From positions 12,308,513-12,372,512 of the forward strand of contig CM034547.1 of assembly GCA_020055645.1 (NCBI GenBank): DNA of 64,000 bases, in the 5' to 3' direction. The first letter of the stretch is position 1. Every line of letters starts with the position of its first letter. The notes beneath the pieces are model-generated. The model did no database searches, had not been told where the DNA came from, and saw only the letters and a program-made list of their open reading frames with translations. Positions 1 through 12,471 of the stretch are shown here, piece after piece. This DNA comes from Tomocerus qinae (lineage: Eukaryota > Arthropoda > Collembola > Entomobryomorpha > Tomoceridae). The translations under genes and the position numbers were made by a program.

Positions 1-2495
1 AGAAGGGGCAAGACATTGAATGTGAGTAAATACTAACCGTGTAATTAAAACTTGAACTTGAATTGTCAGCAACGAAGTAGATAGTGGATCGAAAGAAAAT
101 GCGTATAATAAAATAATGATCTAGTTCGCATAAAATGTGCATGGTATGCATACAATAATTGGATACTCATTTCTTCAATTTATATTGGCAATATTCAGGG
201 CATATTATTAATAAGAATGAGTAATTGTAATTACTTTTATATGAAGTATATGTATTTGGGTTGGATATATAAATCTCAACTACTATATACTCTGTGAAAT
301 GAATGAATCGAATGTATCATATCTGCAATCGGCATATTTATTATGTCTACACTCCTTTTCACTATCTTACTAGATTTGCTTACGTAAACGGGTATATAGA
401 CATGCTATAGACATTCTAAATCGTAAATAGAGAACGGTCAGAACAGTAGCTTCAATTCATTAGCAACTATAATGTTAATATATACCTACCACATTGTAAG
501 TTGATATAAATAATGAATGATAAGCGAATTGCATTGATCAGAAAACTCGTGGCTCTACCCTTGGCTGTGATATTCTTAATGTCAAGTTCTCACATGCAAT
601 GACATTACCCTGAAATGATTACACACCTTACCACTTGCTGTAAAGTGCAAACTGCTACATAGTAAATCACAGTAAACAATAAACAAATCAGTACTAATGG
701 TGATTACAGTAAAGATGATGGGCATACAACTGGAAGAATGGCCTAGGTTATGCAAAGAAAACAAAACAACTCAGTTTACACATGATGGGATTCGTGTTAA
801 TATTAAATATCAATCTAATTGAAACTGCTAATCAAATATTTAAATGCATAGCAATTAGCAATACAATAATGCACACCTTTATGGCATACGACGAAACAAA
901 TTCTTTTTCAAAATATTTTTCTTCATTCATTTTTATTTGCCAGTTTAATGATTTTTGCAGTGCAATTGCAAGAAAACATACTACGCTGCATAAATTAGTC
1001 GTGTTTTCGTGTTTGTTTTGATTTAGCAATTTTGGCATTTTATGGTACCTTAACTAAAGTAGAACAAAATTTTTGTTTGCTAGTCTTTAATGTGTAAGGA
1101 CAGGCAAATTGCGTCACTAATTCAATAATAGTCCTCTTTTACAGGATTTCAGTAGCAAGCAAGTAAATCAAAATCTTTTATTCATCCGTGCTTCTGTTCA
1201 ACTTGAAACGGAAGGAAATTAATTACATGAGTGTGTATAGATTTAAGGAGCGACTCTCCAACTTCGACCTGAAGTCGTATCTATTGTATAGTAGGTCATT
1301 TATTTAGTCTTTGAATGTGTATGCAATAGTGATAAGCAATGCAAGTATCAACTTCGTGTGTACATATGTAGTAATGTCGTTTATTGCCTTGGCCGTTGCA
1401 TTGGCGAACTTCTCCAATGTCACACGTGTCGCCAAATGGGTGTAAATGCAGTCGAAAATCTTATAGCATAAGTTTCCTACTCCTACAGAGGAATACAGAC
1501 AGTAGTACAAGTACAGTATTTTCTAAGCAGGTAGACAGACAGAACTCATACTTTTACATAGATGGAAGGAAAAGATACGAGCAATAACGTCAAAGCTTAA
1601 AAAGCATCATTCCCGCAGCCACTCACTCACTACATTACATGAACTATGTCGTGTCATATTATTTGCTTGATCACCACAAGATCTTATTAAAATTTAGATT
1701 TTCGTCATGAGTGAGCATCAGAGTTACTCTGGTACATACTAATAATTGTATAAAATTAAGTACATACCTACATCCCACTATAATAAATCTGTGCAAAATC
1801 AACCTTTTACGATTCTATCAGATAACGTATTGAAAAATATAACATAAAATAGTACTGACGCTAGAAATATGTTCTGTTTCTGTTTGTTGAAAACAATTTA
1901 GATCACCTACTATTTAAAGAATGAAATCTGCTATATAACAGATTAATTTGTAATGTGCATGATTCCTGCAGGGACTAATGGATAAAATGTTCGTTCTGGC
2001 GTTTATTCTACGTCAACATATCCGCAATACCTTCTTATTTTATTCTTAGATGGTCGATGGTCCGTCAACGTGATTATTTATGACAATTACCCAAATAATT
2101 ACTGCCGATTCTATGAAAATTCGTATATGATGTTTCTGACAGTTGTTGTTTCAATTGATATCCTTAACGTTTAAAAAACTGATGGCATTTCTAAAGAAAT
2201 TTGTCAATAAATACAGATTTCTGTGACTTGAAAAATGCTGGTGCTTTTCTATGATTTAACCAAGATTAACGTTTCTTGGCTACCTTCTAAGATATACGAC
2301 CAATAATATTGGTTACTTTACAATAAATTGCAATAATCGTTTTTGAAGTATTTTTCACAATTTTGGTGCACTTACACAAAATAAATTGTAAAAAACAAAA
2401 TAAGCAGCATTGCAAATGTATAACGATCTGATCAGTCGTTGTAAATGTTTATTGAACATTAATCAGTCAAAAACAGCTCATAAATTACATAACTT
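1..2495. other. Gene-free AT-rich flank
   Basis: No open frame here looks like protein: the longest are under 80 codons, AT-biased and without recognisable motifs or paired splice sites. No RNA gene or element end was recognised. It lies beyond the 3' end of the minus-strand Aladin gene and probably contains that gene's 3' flank. Confidence 0.6.
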
Positions 2496-2501
2496 TTTAT
2501 T
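2496..2501 (-). terminator. AAAS: Poly(A) signal of AAAS
   Basis: On the minus strand this reads AATAAA, 69 nt after the Aladin stop codon. A second AATAAA lies at 2448-2453 (minus). Either could direct cleavage; the choice between them is inference. Confidence 0.5.
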
Positions 2502-2569
2502 CATTTTAACGAGCAATTAAAAGCTTTACTAAACGGTATACGAAGGAAGGTATAAGAAAGTACAAAACA

Positions 2570-4940
2570 TTACAACATTGAAGTAGAAAATAGACGAGGA
2601 GGTTCTCCTAGATCCCTTTCTGGATTTTCAACTCCTGTTTCACAATAAGCCTTTTCTATTAATGTAGCGAACTTGTTGGGTAATTCTTTTTCGGACGCAG
2701 AATATCTCGACTGTGTTACTGGGATAGGTAATCGGTAGTTATCCATATGGAAAATATTTTTTTGCATTTTCGGGCTTACAAAGAGTAGTGGTAGGTATTG
2801 AAAACGTCCGCTTACAAACGCCTATTTACACACAATTTCAAATTAATAAATATCGTAAATAGCATCTTCGATTTAAAAATTATGCTTATACGAAAATGTC
2901 TAAAGAAATAATAAAGTTATTCAAATTACAATAGCTAGAATGGCACCATCGTTGAAATTTGTTTGAAAAGAAATTGCAACGGGATAATCTCCAGGATGGC
3001 CTCTGACAAATCCGATAGGGTCAAGAAAGTTTACTGCACGAGGCTGAACACGAAATATCGGTATCAACTCCGAATCGTCAAAAAACAATGCAACCCTTGT
3101 TCCAGTTTTATCCCAAACAAGCTGTCGTACTCTGCCTCCAACCCTAAATAACAATATAGTCTCATTTTATAAATTAACTCGTTTTGCACAGAAACGCTCA
3201 TTTATATAAAAACTCAAAAGTTACGCAATTTGTTTTGAAAGTGGGAATAGCTTACTTGTATTGATACTGATTATCTTCACTACCTACTAAGCACTCCCGT
3301 AAGTCGAAAATTGGAACAATTTTAGATTTGCTATTGGTTTGATTCAAAAATTTATCCAGGTCGTTCATCTCCATGTGCATAATATATAAATATGAATCAC
3401 AGGCAAACATAATCATTGTGGAACAAGGGCTCCAGCAAGCTGCTTCAACAGGCTGCCCACTTGTATTCCAACTACGAGGATGACATTTATTTTCAATATC
3501 CCAAACCCTGTACAGACAATGTAAAATATTAGGAAATCCGTAATCATTGACTACAAACACAGAATTCAAACATTTATTTAAATATGCCTAAAAGTGGACG
3601 TGGGGGTAGTGCTAAAAATTATGGAATCGTCTGGAGACCACATAGCCAGGGGTACGCCCCCACCATTTACACGACTTAAGTATTCATATCCAGAAAATAT
3701 TCTTAACCACACTATAATGGAGTTATCCATAGGTGATGAAGATAGTAATTTATCTCCCTATATCAAATAGAATAAATCTCTGTCAAATCATATATCATAT
3801 TTTTACAATATTGTTATAATTTTACAGATGAGCATAAAAAACTTACAGAATTAGAATAACTAACACAAGACACAGGACTGTGTCCTTTGACAGCATACAA
3901 ATTTGATTGTTTTCTCCTAGGTTTGATTGAATGGCTTGTTTTAATCTCCCATATTAAGACTCCTTTCTCAACAGCTAATGCTATTTCCGTTTGTATATGT
4001 GGTCTGCAATATTCGACATAATTTTAGTAAATCATAAACCTAGAGCAGGATATTTTATAAGCATACTTATGATTGTCGAAAAATAAATAAAATACCGAAA
4101 TGCAATACAAGCAATCATATTTTGATCTTCAGAGCGAACCATAGGCACAGCATCTACTCCATTGGTATATATTCTAACTGTATCATCATGTAAAGCAACA
4201 CCCATTTGTGGGCATGTAGGATGCCATGCTAAAGCCCTAATCCATGAGCTCTTCCAATCACGAATAGGTGCGAATGTTTCTATTAATTCTTGAGGTTCCA
4301 TCTAACAAAAACAAAATCAGTTTAACATTTAGAAAATGCTACTTAAAAACTACTATATTACTGGTGGGCAAAAACAAAAATACATATCAAAGCTAAATAA
4401 AGGCTTTTCAATTTCGTACCTTGTAATGAGGATAAGCGTAAATAGAGGCACGTCTTAACAAGTAGTAATATCCAGATGAAATGATACCCATGAATTCTAA
4501 AATTCGAGCAAAATTATCATTATTGGGAGACCTATGTACTTTATGAACATATTCCTGCATTCCTTGCAATCCATTGTCCATCCTACAGAAGAATAAATTA
4601 TTGTTGATTTAGGCATCTTAATTTGACTTGTAAAATAAAATAAATAATCTTACATTGATGTCCATAGTCCCTTTACAAGACCCAAATCTTCAGGAACGAT
4701 GAACGTTTTTATATTTGTGGTAGTAACATAGTCACTGTGTTTGTACGGAAAGGCAGTTTTCATTCTAGTTCCATTAATTTTGTGATATTCTTTCAAAATA
4801 TCTGTAAGCGGGGTGCAATCTTCTGCTCTTTCGGAATTTGAGGGTACAGCGTGTAACCTTGCCTCTGCTTCGAACAATGAAATTTTTCCTGGAGAAGGAA
4901 CTCTTGGAAATGAATTAAATGCTTGAAGATCTTGTGACAT
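2570..4940 (-). CDS. AAAS: Aladin, WD-repeat nuclear pore protein
   Basis: Aladin is a WD-repeat (beta-propeller) nucleoporin on the cytoplasmic face of the pore, anchored by NDC1. Eight coding exons read on the minus strand: 4940-4654, 4582-4420, 4301-4096, 4003-3847, 3757-3588, 3507-3256, 3143-2930 and 2821-2570. They sum to 1701 nt, 566 aa plus stop, close to the 546 aa of the human protein. Colinear matches to human Aladin include the N-terminal ISLFEAEARL, RALAWHPTCPQMGVALHDD, AVEKGVLIWEI, GDKLLSSSPMDNSIIVW, then GGGVPLAMWSPDDSIIFSTT, FRVWDIENK, ACWSPCSTMIMF, VRQLVWDKTGTRVALFF and VSGRFQYLPLLFV. Intron 5 (3587-3508) appears to be GC-AG, because only a cut after TTTTAG keeps the FRVWD frame. 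The gene lies 243 bp downstream of the KICS2 stop on the same strand, so its promoter must be short or shared. Exon edges are inferred from sequence. Confidence 0.95.
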
Positions 4941-5086
4941 GGTGTCTCAAAAATTCCTAATGACAGAATATTCAAGAATGTACCAATTAGTTAAAATGCA
5001 TTTTCTTCTTTGAACTTATTAAATAAACTAATGTAAATAATCAAGGGAAGCTCTCAATTTGGTCAACATCTCAGAATACCTTGGAG

Positions 5087-5092
5087 TTTATT
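5087..5092 (-). terminator. Poly(A) signal of KICS2
   Basis: Minus-strand AATAAA, 92 nt after the KICS2 stop and about 147 nt upstream of the Aladin start codon. It implies that the KICS2 transcript ends inside the short gap between the two genes. Confidence 0.45.
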
Positions 5093-5183
5093 AAACAACA
5101 TTAGTACAATTAATAACTGTCAAATCGAACGATAGTGAATAAAAAATATTAGAAATATGTGATCATCAGTCATTTCATTAGGC

Positions 5184-7615
5184 TTATTTGACGGATTTCA
5201 GGGCAGAGAAAATCTTTGAGCATTTCAAATCAGTTGCGGTTTCGTTCATAAATTTTTGGGTGTAGTTATCCTTTTCCGATTTTTTTGTGCCGTAAATTAT
5301 TAGCATATACATTCGAATGTCGATTCTTAGCAAGAAATACGTTGACTCGGCCTGTCAAAATATAATAATAAAAGTTTGAAAATAAATTACATATTCATCC
5401 TAACTTATATGTATTTAACTTTTTTGGGACTTACACTTTTATCATAAAACCCTATAAATTTATCACTATTCAATTCTTGCAGTCGGTCGCTTATTATCAT
5501 AACGACGCTGGGCCAGTGACTAACTGGTTTCTGGAGATAAAATCAAATAAATCAGATCCTACATTTTTAATCATGTCAACTAACGTCTGCTGTTGCTCTG
5601 CACTATTCCTACCTCCGGTATAGCCAATATGGCCGGGTAAGAGTCTAAACCTTGAGGAAGAATTATTGGTCGTTGCAAATGTTGATATCCGGACGGGTGA
5701 AAATTAATATCCTTAGCATCAAACACTATGCAAATAAACAGTGCATCAGATTTTTTCTTGAACATTGTTAACCTGTAAAATTGAATACGATTAATAAGTT
5801 ATCTGTTAGTTTGTCTTTCATTAAAATTAATTACACTAATATAGATTGAAATTGAAAGGAAAAATTACTTATAAATATAGTCAATCTGAAGACTAGCACC
5901 AGCTTTAATGACATCGCCAGCGCCTGCACTTTTTGCCAAAACTTCATAAAAATAGATTGTAAATTTTGAAACCAGTGCTCCCTTAAGTCTCAAAATCCAT
6001 AGGTATAGAACTGGATTGGTAACTCCTGCTTTATAAAAGCTTGACTTTTTTGTACTCTGAAATACAACAGGTCAGTTATAATAATGAATTTTAAGTATGA
6101 AAAACTATTCATATTGGTAATTATTAGCTATCAATTCTCGTAGAAGTACTGTCCATCTTTAACCTCTCTCGTGTGTATAAATTCGCCCCATTCTAACAGT
6201 TTACTATTTGCCATCTGAAGCGCTATTGTAGCCTGAAGATATTCCCAAGTTTGCATCATCATATGAGCTCTAAGTAGATTTATTAGAGACTCGCATTCCC
6301 ATCTAAAATAGCAAGCTTTTATAAGAATTTCATCCTCCTAGGACAAAAATTATTGGTTCAGTAACATGAAATCTAAATGCTTACGTTAATGAATTAATTA
6401 TTCCGTCGAGCACGTGAATTCCATCTTTAGCGGCGTTTTTATCGTCATTAAACTTTTCGTAAATAACTTCAACATCACAAAGTAGATCTGAAATCTCAAC
6501 ATTTTTAGCAGTTCCAAGAAGGGACAATTTTTCATAGCTAGCGACAAATTATTCAACAGAAATAAATATAAGCCATTTCAATTATTAGATTTTTGAAAAA
6601 GTAAGGGTACATACAATTCCATTAAATCAAGCCGGAGTGTCACAAAGATCAAAACAGCACTAGCAATTCTAGAATTTTGCAGTCTTGACGGGGAAGAATT
6701 TACAGCTGGTGCCGAATTCGCGATTTTTTTCAAGTCGTGTCGTATTGATTCTAAAGTTGACTTAAGGTTACACTGTGGGGAAATAATATTAAACCATTAT
6801 TTACAACCATAGCGGAACATTTTCTACTGGCCAATTTATGATTACAATTGTGACTAGCTCAGAAAAAAAATCATATCATTTCCTTTAAGGATACAAAGGT
6901 GTCCTAAGATTAGCATCATTGCTGGCATTACAAGACATTACAAATAGTTTCAAAATAATTTAATATCTTACATCTTTCCTAAGAAATCCTTTAGGAGCTA
7001 GGAAGACTAGATTTAGATAGGCTTTCTCCGTTGAAGTGATTTGGCTAAGAGCTGTGGTAATAATAACCCAGGTAAAACCAGGGGACGCAATATTACTTTG
7101 GCCAACATAAGTCTTTAAAGCAGTTTCTTTCTCCTTTTCAGCAATTTCTTTGGCTCGATCAAAACAAAATGACGCAAGTTCGGTCCAATAATTCTCTACA
7201 AAAAAATTTATGCTCAAGTAAGAATCTCTGCCAAAGTGGCAAATGCATAAACCAAAAAGATTATGTAAATTTTTTTCTTTAATTTTAGAGCTCAGAATAA
7301 AATTCATATCATTTCCCTTCTTGGGATACAAAGGTGTCCTAAGATTAGCATCATTGCCCTCAGTTAAGCAGAATTGTGCATCATTATTGTTAATACAGTA
7401 AAATCAAATAGTATTTTATAAAAAATCTCACCAAGAAAAGAATCCTGTTGAATTCGACTTTTGTCAGGGCTTTCAATACCGGCCTCACATGAAACAGCAG
7501 CATGTCCTCCAGAGCTAGACGGAGGTGACGCAGATGAAACCTGAGTATTGTTGACCTGAGAGCTTCCCGAGGAAATTGTGTCACCCGATTTGGTTGACAT
7601 TTTTTCAACTGACAT
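5184..7615 (-). CDS. KICS2: KICSTOR complex subunit 2 (C12orf66 homologue)
   Basis: KICS2 is a subunit of KICSTOR, which in vertebrates tethers GATOR1 to the lysosome so that mTORC1 responds to amino acids. Nine exons on the minus strand: 7615-7432, 7195-6972, 6772-6615, 6537-6385, 6302-6165, 6054-5869, 5772-5613, 5530-5435 and 5351-5184, about 488 aa (human 446). Colinear matches to the human protein: FDRAKEIAEKEKE, TSTEKAYLNLVFL, RLDLMEFYEKLSLL, LYLWILRLKGALVSKF followed by TIYFYEV, LDSYPAILAIPE, KPVSHWPSVVMIISDR, ESTYFLLR and a KKSEKDNY...FMNE tail. The Ser-rich first 60 residues look lineage-specific. The exon 5/6 junction is the least certain: the donor is weak (gttaaa) and only the second AG of CAGAG keeps frame. 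The start is the first Met of MSVEKMSTKS; a second Met five codons on is possible. It is divergent from COX6C. Confidence 0.92.
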
Positions 7616-8535
7616 TAAATTATAAGACAGGAATATCCTACTAGCTTGATTTCATTGCTTTTATCTCTGATCTCGATGGTTTACCAACGGCAAACTACGC
7701 ATGAATATGACTTTTTGGACACTGGACGATTTCCAACATCCAAAATATTTCTCCCTCGCACATCATTATTTCAATAACTCACAAAATTCTCCTACTTTAC
7801 TTGACCTATCTTAAATAAATAGAATCTCTCTTCAATCAATATTGAATATAGTCTAGTCTACAATTTCCGATAAAACTTACCTTAAACCAACCCTATTTAA
7901 TCAAATTTAATGTTATACAGGAATTTGTTATTTTTAATCACAATATAAACAGTCACTCACCAAAATTACGAACTTAAAAAATATGTTTATTTCTTGCATA
8001 AAAAAGAAACACACTTGTTCTTCTCGAATTGGAAAAATTGGCATCACACGCTGCACACAGGAGGGCTATTGCTATTGTGAAAATGTGCACGTTTATTGAC
8101 CCATCCGCTGCAACTATCGCATTTTATTTGTTGAGCTCGCAGCTTTTAATCGGCTTCGGCGGCAATTGCTACCAATGCCAATGAAATTCAACGGCCGTGA
8201 ATTACTTCTCTGCTATGGTGTTAGTTGTGCCATCTCTTGGACAATTCTTGTTAGATATGAAGAATTTCAATAACTTTTATGCCTGTAGATAGATGCACTC
8301 TGTGCTCCAATAATACTTTTCTCATTCACGAATGGGTCGGCCATTAGTTTTGTCTGCATAAGCGACAAAAATTTTAGTAATTTTTCCAGTCAGCCGTTTT
8401 TCGTTTCGTATTGTCGTAGAATTCCTGGAACGGTAATATTCCATTAAGGTAAGCTATCTTATTAATAATAATGCATAGTTTCATAAAATATATTATACAA
8501 TTTTAGTAGCAAAAGTTGTGGCAAATTAGCAAACG
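7616..8535. promoter_or_regulatory. Shared divergent promoter of KICS2 and COX6C
   Basis: These 920 bp separate the KICS2 start codon (minus) from the COX6C start (plus), so both promoters must lie here. No TATA box is obvious. A donor-like AAG/gtaagc at about 8451 followed by TTTTAG at about 8506 suggests that COX6C has an upstream 5'UTR exon. Sequence around 8040-8240 is richer in GC than its surroundings, which would fit a bidirectional housekeeping promoter; that is inference. Confidence 0.55.
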
Positions 8536-9697
8536 ATGAACAAGGTATATTATATTTAAAATTATTATTTTTTTAAATTTTTACTTGTTATTTATGTTAA
8601 AAGGGCTCCGATTGATATGACCCAAATCGGCAGTTAAACATATTATTTTCCGGGTCATTCATAATAGGCACTATTGTTTCTGAATCCCTTAAATGTTAAA
8701 AAGTCCTGTTTTTACAAAAATCCCATGTGGAGGAAATAAGGAATTACTAATGTATCTGGAAAAAATGGATTGATGCTTTATTTTATCAGAGAATGAAGAA
8801 AGCTGAAAGCATTCTTTCAATTCACCATTGTTCTGTATTTTTAATTTGGAATTTTACAAATTTCGATGTACATAATATAGTTATAATAAACATTATTATA
8901 TTTGTACTGATTGTTTTTCTTTTCCTCATAGATGGGTAAGCCACAACTGAGAGGATTTTTGGTGAGTCGGTTCAAGAGGGATATGGTTGTTTCCTTCACA
9001 GCCGGTATTATTGCATCTATTGCATTTAAATATGCATGGGTCGAACCTCACAAACAACGATACGCCGACTTTTACAAGTAATTTGATTTAATATATTTAA
9101 ATATTTTGTAGATGACAGTCAATCATCGGGTATATGGTTTAAGATGGTTTAAGTATAAGCACTGAGCGTGAGCAATAATAGTAATAATGAGGGAAAATAA
9201 AATAGTAATGAGCAGCATAAACTGCAATTAAATAAAATTACTTAAAAAATATAAATTCTAATGAATATACAAACAATGGCCAAGTTTCATTAGTTTAATT
9301 CATTGTATGATTGTATGAATTAGCTTGATATTTAACATGGAATGATGTGTTTATGGTATTGCGTAGTTTATAATGGTTTTTAACTTTTATAATAATTCAT
9401 ATTTTATTACAATATGTTGACGTTGACTGACATGTAGTGGGATGATTTATTAAGAAATGGTTAGTTACTCGCTGCCGTAATATTTCTCCTTTCTCTTTTG
9501 GTGTGTACGTAGAGGGTCGAAGTCAATGGCCAAGGGTCGTCATTAAATTGAAAATGGCAAGGACAGTTTTCTACGAACTTTCTCAGCAATTTATAATTAA
9601 TCTTGATATATATTTGCATTGCAGGACGTACGATGCAAATGCTGACTTTGAGAGGATGAGAAAAGCTGGAGTATTTAATTCAGTTTCTGCTGATTAA
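8536..9697 (+). CDS. COX6C: Cytochrome c oxidase subunit 6C
   Basis: Small nuclear-encoded subunit of respiratory complex IV in the mitochondrial inner membrane. Exons 8536-8544 (ATGAACAAG), 8932-9077 and 9625-9697 give a 75-aa protein, the same length as human COX6C. It begins MNKMGKPQLRGFLVSRFKRD, then a hydrophobic segment MVVSFTAGIIASIAFKYAWV (one membrane helix), then EPHKQRYADFYKTYDANADF and ERMRKAGVFNSVSAD. The RKQxYADFY-like and FERMRKAGVF blocks are diagnostic of the family. The donor after TTTTACAA and the acceptor GCAG/GACG restore TACAAGACG (YKT) in frame. If exon 1 is not coding, translation can start at the second Met (8932), giving 72 aa. It is divergently paired with KICS2 and followed by an AATAAA at 9784. 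Confidence 0.95.
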
Positions 9698-9783
9698 TTT
9701 GCTAACCATCATGAAACTACTAAATTAATTTCATAGTCAAAGTGTGTATATTTCCTCCATCGGATGTTGAATTCTTGGCAAAC

Positions 9784-9789
9784 AATAAA
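9784..9789 (+). terminator. COX6C: Poly(A) signal of COX6C
   Basis: AATAAA 87 nt after the COX6C stop codon; further copies lie at about 9860-9905. Confidence 0.5.
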
Positions 9790-11485
9790 ATGTATGATAT
9801 GGTTATCATATAACTCATTATACAATCCAGTTTAGCCAATTGGAATTGGAAGTGAAAGAATAAATGTACATATACTAGTGAGTACCGTTCTAAATAAATA
9901 ATGAAATAAATCAATAGTAAAAAGTTCTTTCCACACAGGTCTTCCATAGATTTCGTCTAATTATTATTTGCTTGAATCCGGCCAAAAAGACTAAAAAGGC
10001 TCAAACTTAAGTTTTGTAATTATAGGTTTATTAAGCTTATTTAAAAGCGTAATGTTGTGCAAGTATGTGTGTAATACATTGCATCTATCATCACCTATAA
10101 TAGTAATGGATGCTTAAGAATCCTATCTTTTCTATTATTAAGAAAAATTAAATATGTTCTCAAAAATTATTTTAAATGCAATACATCACATTGATCGTGT
10201 TCGTGTAGTGGAAGTGGAAAGCAATTTTTAAGGTGGGTACATTAAAGATTTATTTATATGCCTCCATTACACTCACCGTGGTGTAATTTTAAAATTAAAA
10301 TTACAGTCAGTCTGTATAAATCTAATCGATATTTCAGTGTTGTTATAATTAATTTAAAGCTTTCACTAGGTGAAAGTTTCATTTGGGTTAAAAAGAGAAC
10401 AATAGATCATTTCCACAGTATATGCCAACTGGCTAATTATTGTATCGGTCCCTGTAGACGCGGTGCATATGGATAATGGAGATGCTATTTTCAATAATGT
10501 CCCACAACTCATACCTCCATGAAGGCTCCATGTACTAAATTTAGCATAATAATAATATAAGGTATGCGTATATTTAATCCTAGAATTAAATCTTTGTGTG
10601 CGCTGTTAACTTTCTCTATCACATTCGCATGCTACTCACCAGTGATGGGCTACGTAACATCATACTGGTTGTGTATTATAATATGGAGTTTGTGGAGAAA
10701 GTACTGTGTGATGTGAAGTGTCGGTAATGGCTCACCCTTGCTAATTTGCTATTTAGGGAGCTATGGTGTTCATTTATATAAAAATTAATAATGTATGAAT
10801 TATGTACTATTGGGCTGAATGAAAGACGAAGTTAATAGTACACCAGTAAACGTCACAGACATTATTTATTTTGCATGGATTGACTTCATTTCATCGAAAT
10901 ATGGTAGAAAATCAGAGAATGGAATACGTCGTCCTGTCCTACACCGGTTACTCCTATTTTCCATTAATTTTCTAGCCTATAAAAAAAATACCCAGGTCGT
11001 CTCCGTCATCGACGGAGACATCATCGTTGTAAATTAGAAGCAATAGAATGGAAGGATGTACATTTAAGTATTTAATATTAAACATATATCGCCAGTTGGA
11101 GTTTCTATTTCCATAATAAAATATGATCCATAATTTCATAATTCAAGTATTTCAAATACGATGACATAATAACTTTATAAATTAAAAGCTGCTACCGCTG
11201 TACTATTATAATATTATTGCACTTTCCTTCATTTTCATCAGAGTGGCATACAGAATCATGAATAATTGTTTTGTATTTGAAAAATGCCCCTGATTGGTTT
11301 GTTGACATAAGGTTGTTTGTTGTCAGTTGTTGTCCAGCATCAGAATTCATAATAATATTCATATAGATTTGAGTGTTTGAGAGTCGGCGGGTGTTGGAGG
11401 GGTGGTGTAGGAGGTGGCCAATAAAAGAGCGAATGAGCTGAAGCCCATGAATTGATTTACGCATGTATCCATCCCTCTCCTCTCG
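9790..11485. other. Intergenic region COX6C to NCOA6
   Basis: AT-rich sequence with no supported gene. Short open frames (for example 10258-10476, 10819-11037, and 11192-11464 on the minus strand) have no splice partners or recognisable motifs. The right end presumably contains the NCOA6 promoter. Confidence 0.55.
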
Positions 11486-11575
11486 TCAGCAGACATTGCA
11501 AATGGCAGCGGTTGTTATTGTTCCATGGCTAGTTTGAGCAAGTGCATATTATGCACAAATTCCCCTTATGTGGTG
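11486..11575 (+). promoter_or_regulatory. NCOA6: Probable NCOA6 transcription start and 5'UTR exon with uORF
   Basis: A pyrimidine-rich TCGTCAGCAGAC initiator-like stretch is followed by GCAAATGGCAGCGG, reminiscent of a YY1-type start-site motif. A strong donor GTG/gtaagt lies at 11575/11576. The matching acceptor is tttttaattag at 12469, two nt before the NCOA6 ATG, so an 894-bp intron would sit in the 5'UTR. The exon carries a 12-codon upstream ORF (11502-11537, ATG to TGA) that could dampen translation. Transcription from here is inferred. Confidence 0.5.
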
Positions 11576-12471
11576 GTAAGTTAGCATTTTGACCTTTGTA
11601 CGAGTGTTTTCCGCCTAAAGGATAATCATAGTGTTGCGATTGTCATTTCCCCGTTCCAGGACAATTTGCTAATATTTTGATATTGCCGTTTCTCAGCCCC
11701 ATCTTCCATCAAACACTTTCATTCAAAAGCTCGTCTTTTCGAAATACCCACTTTTTTGAAAAATTTACCCCTTTTTTGTTGACTTTATAATTTGTGTGAC
11801 ACCTAATCTACAATTTTAAATGTTTAATCTACATTCTTCTTCAGTTTTCGGGTAACAGAAACATCATTAATTTATTGTTTTTTGCCTTTGACTTCTGCCT
11901 CCAAATATAAAAATATTGTTGTTGATGTTTATTATTGTGTATTATCATTGGGATTTTTAAGTAAATAAGCTTCTCTATGTAGATCTGTTCACGATTTATA
12001 AAAATTATATGATGAGTTTAATAGTGTGTCTACTATTAATTAGCCATTTATGTTGTTCAAGCAAGTGACAGTTATCAGTGTAACAATCAACACATGCAAA
12101 ATCTATAGTCAATTTGTATCGTTGTTTGTATTATAACATTGGACATTTAAAATAATTTAATATGTGTTCATGAATTGTGTTCTTTCAGTTGACTTTTCCA
12201 ATTCAATACTCTAGTTGTCTAGTTATAGATTTGCACAAAAATCAGAATCGTGAGTTGGTGAATAGTTTAGTGCGTTCTTATTATTGATTATGTCATAAAA
12301 TGTTCATTTGTTCAGAAAATAGCGGAAGAGCAGAAAGTTAACTAAACATTGCTCTGAACAGCTGTAATATTGTGATTTATTGATTCTATCATTTTAGGAA
12401 ATCGTGAATGTAATTGTCATTTATGTAAATGCAAAGTTGTTATACAAGTTTTTGTGGTTTTTTAATTAGAA

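Noticed and set aside
1304-1587. Two overlapping ~68-codon frames on opposite strands
   Set aside because: Neither has motifs, splice sites or codon-use support; likely chance.
11192-11464. 90-codon minus frame just upstream of the NCOA6 start site, possibly a divergent gene
   Set aside because: Low-complexity composition, no splice support and no recognisable domain; kept only as intergenic sequence.
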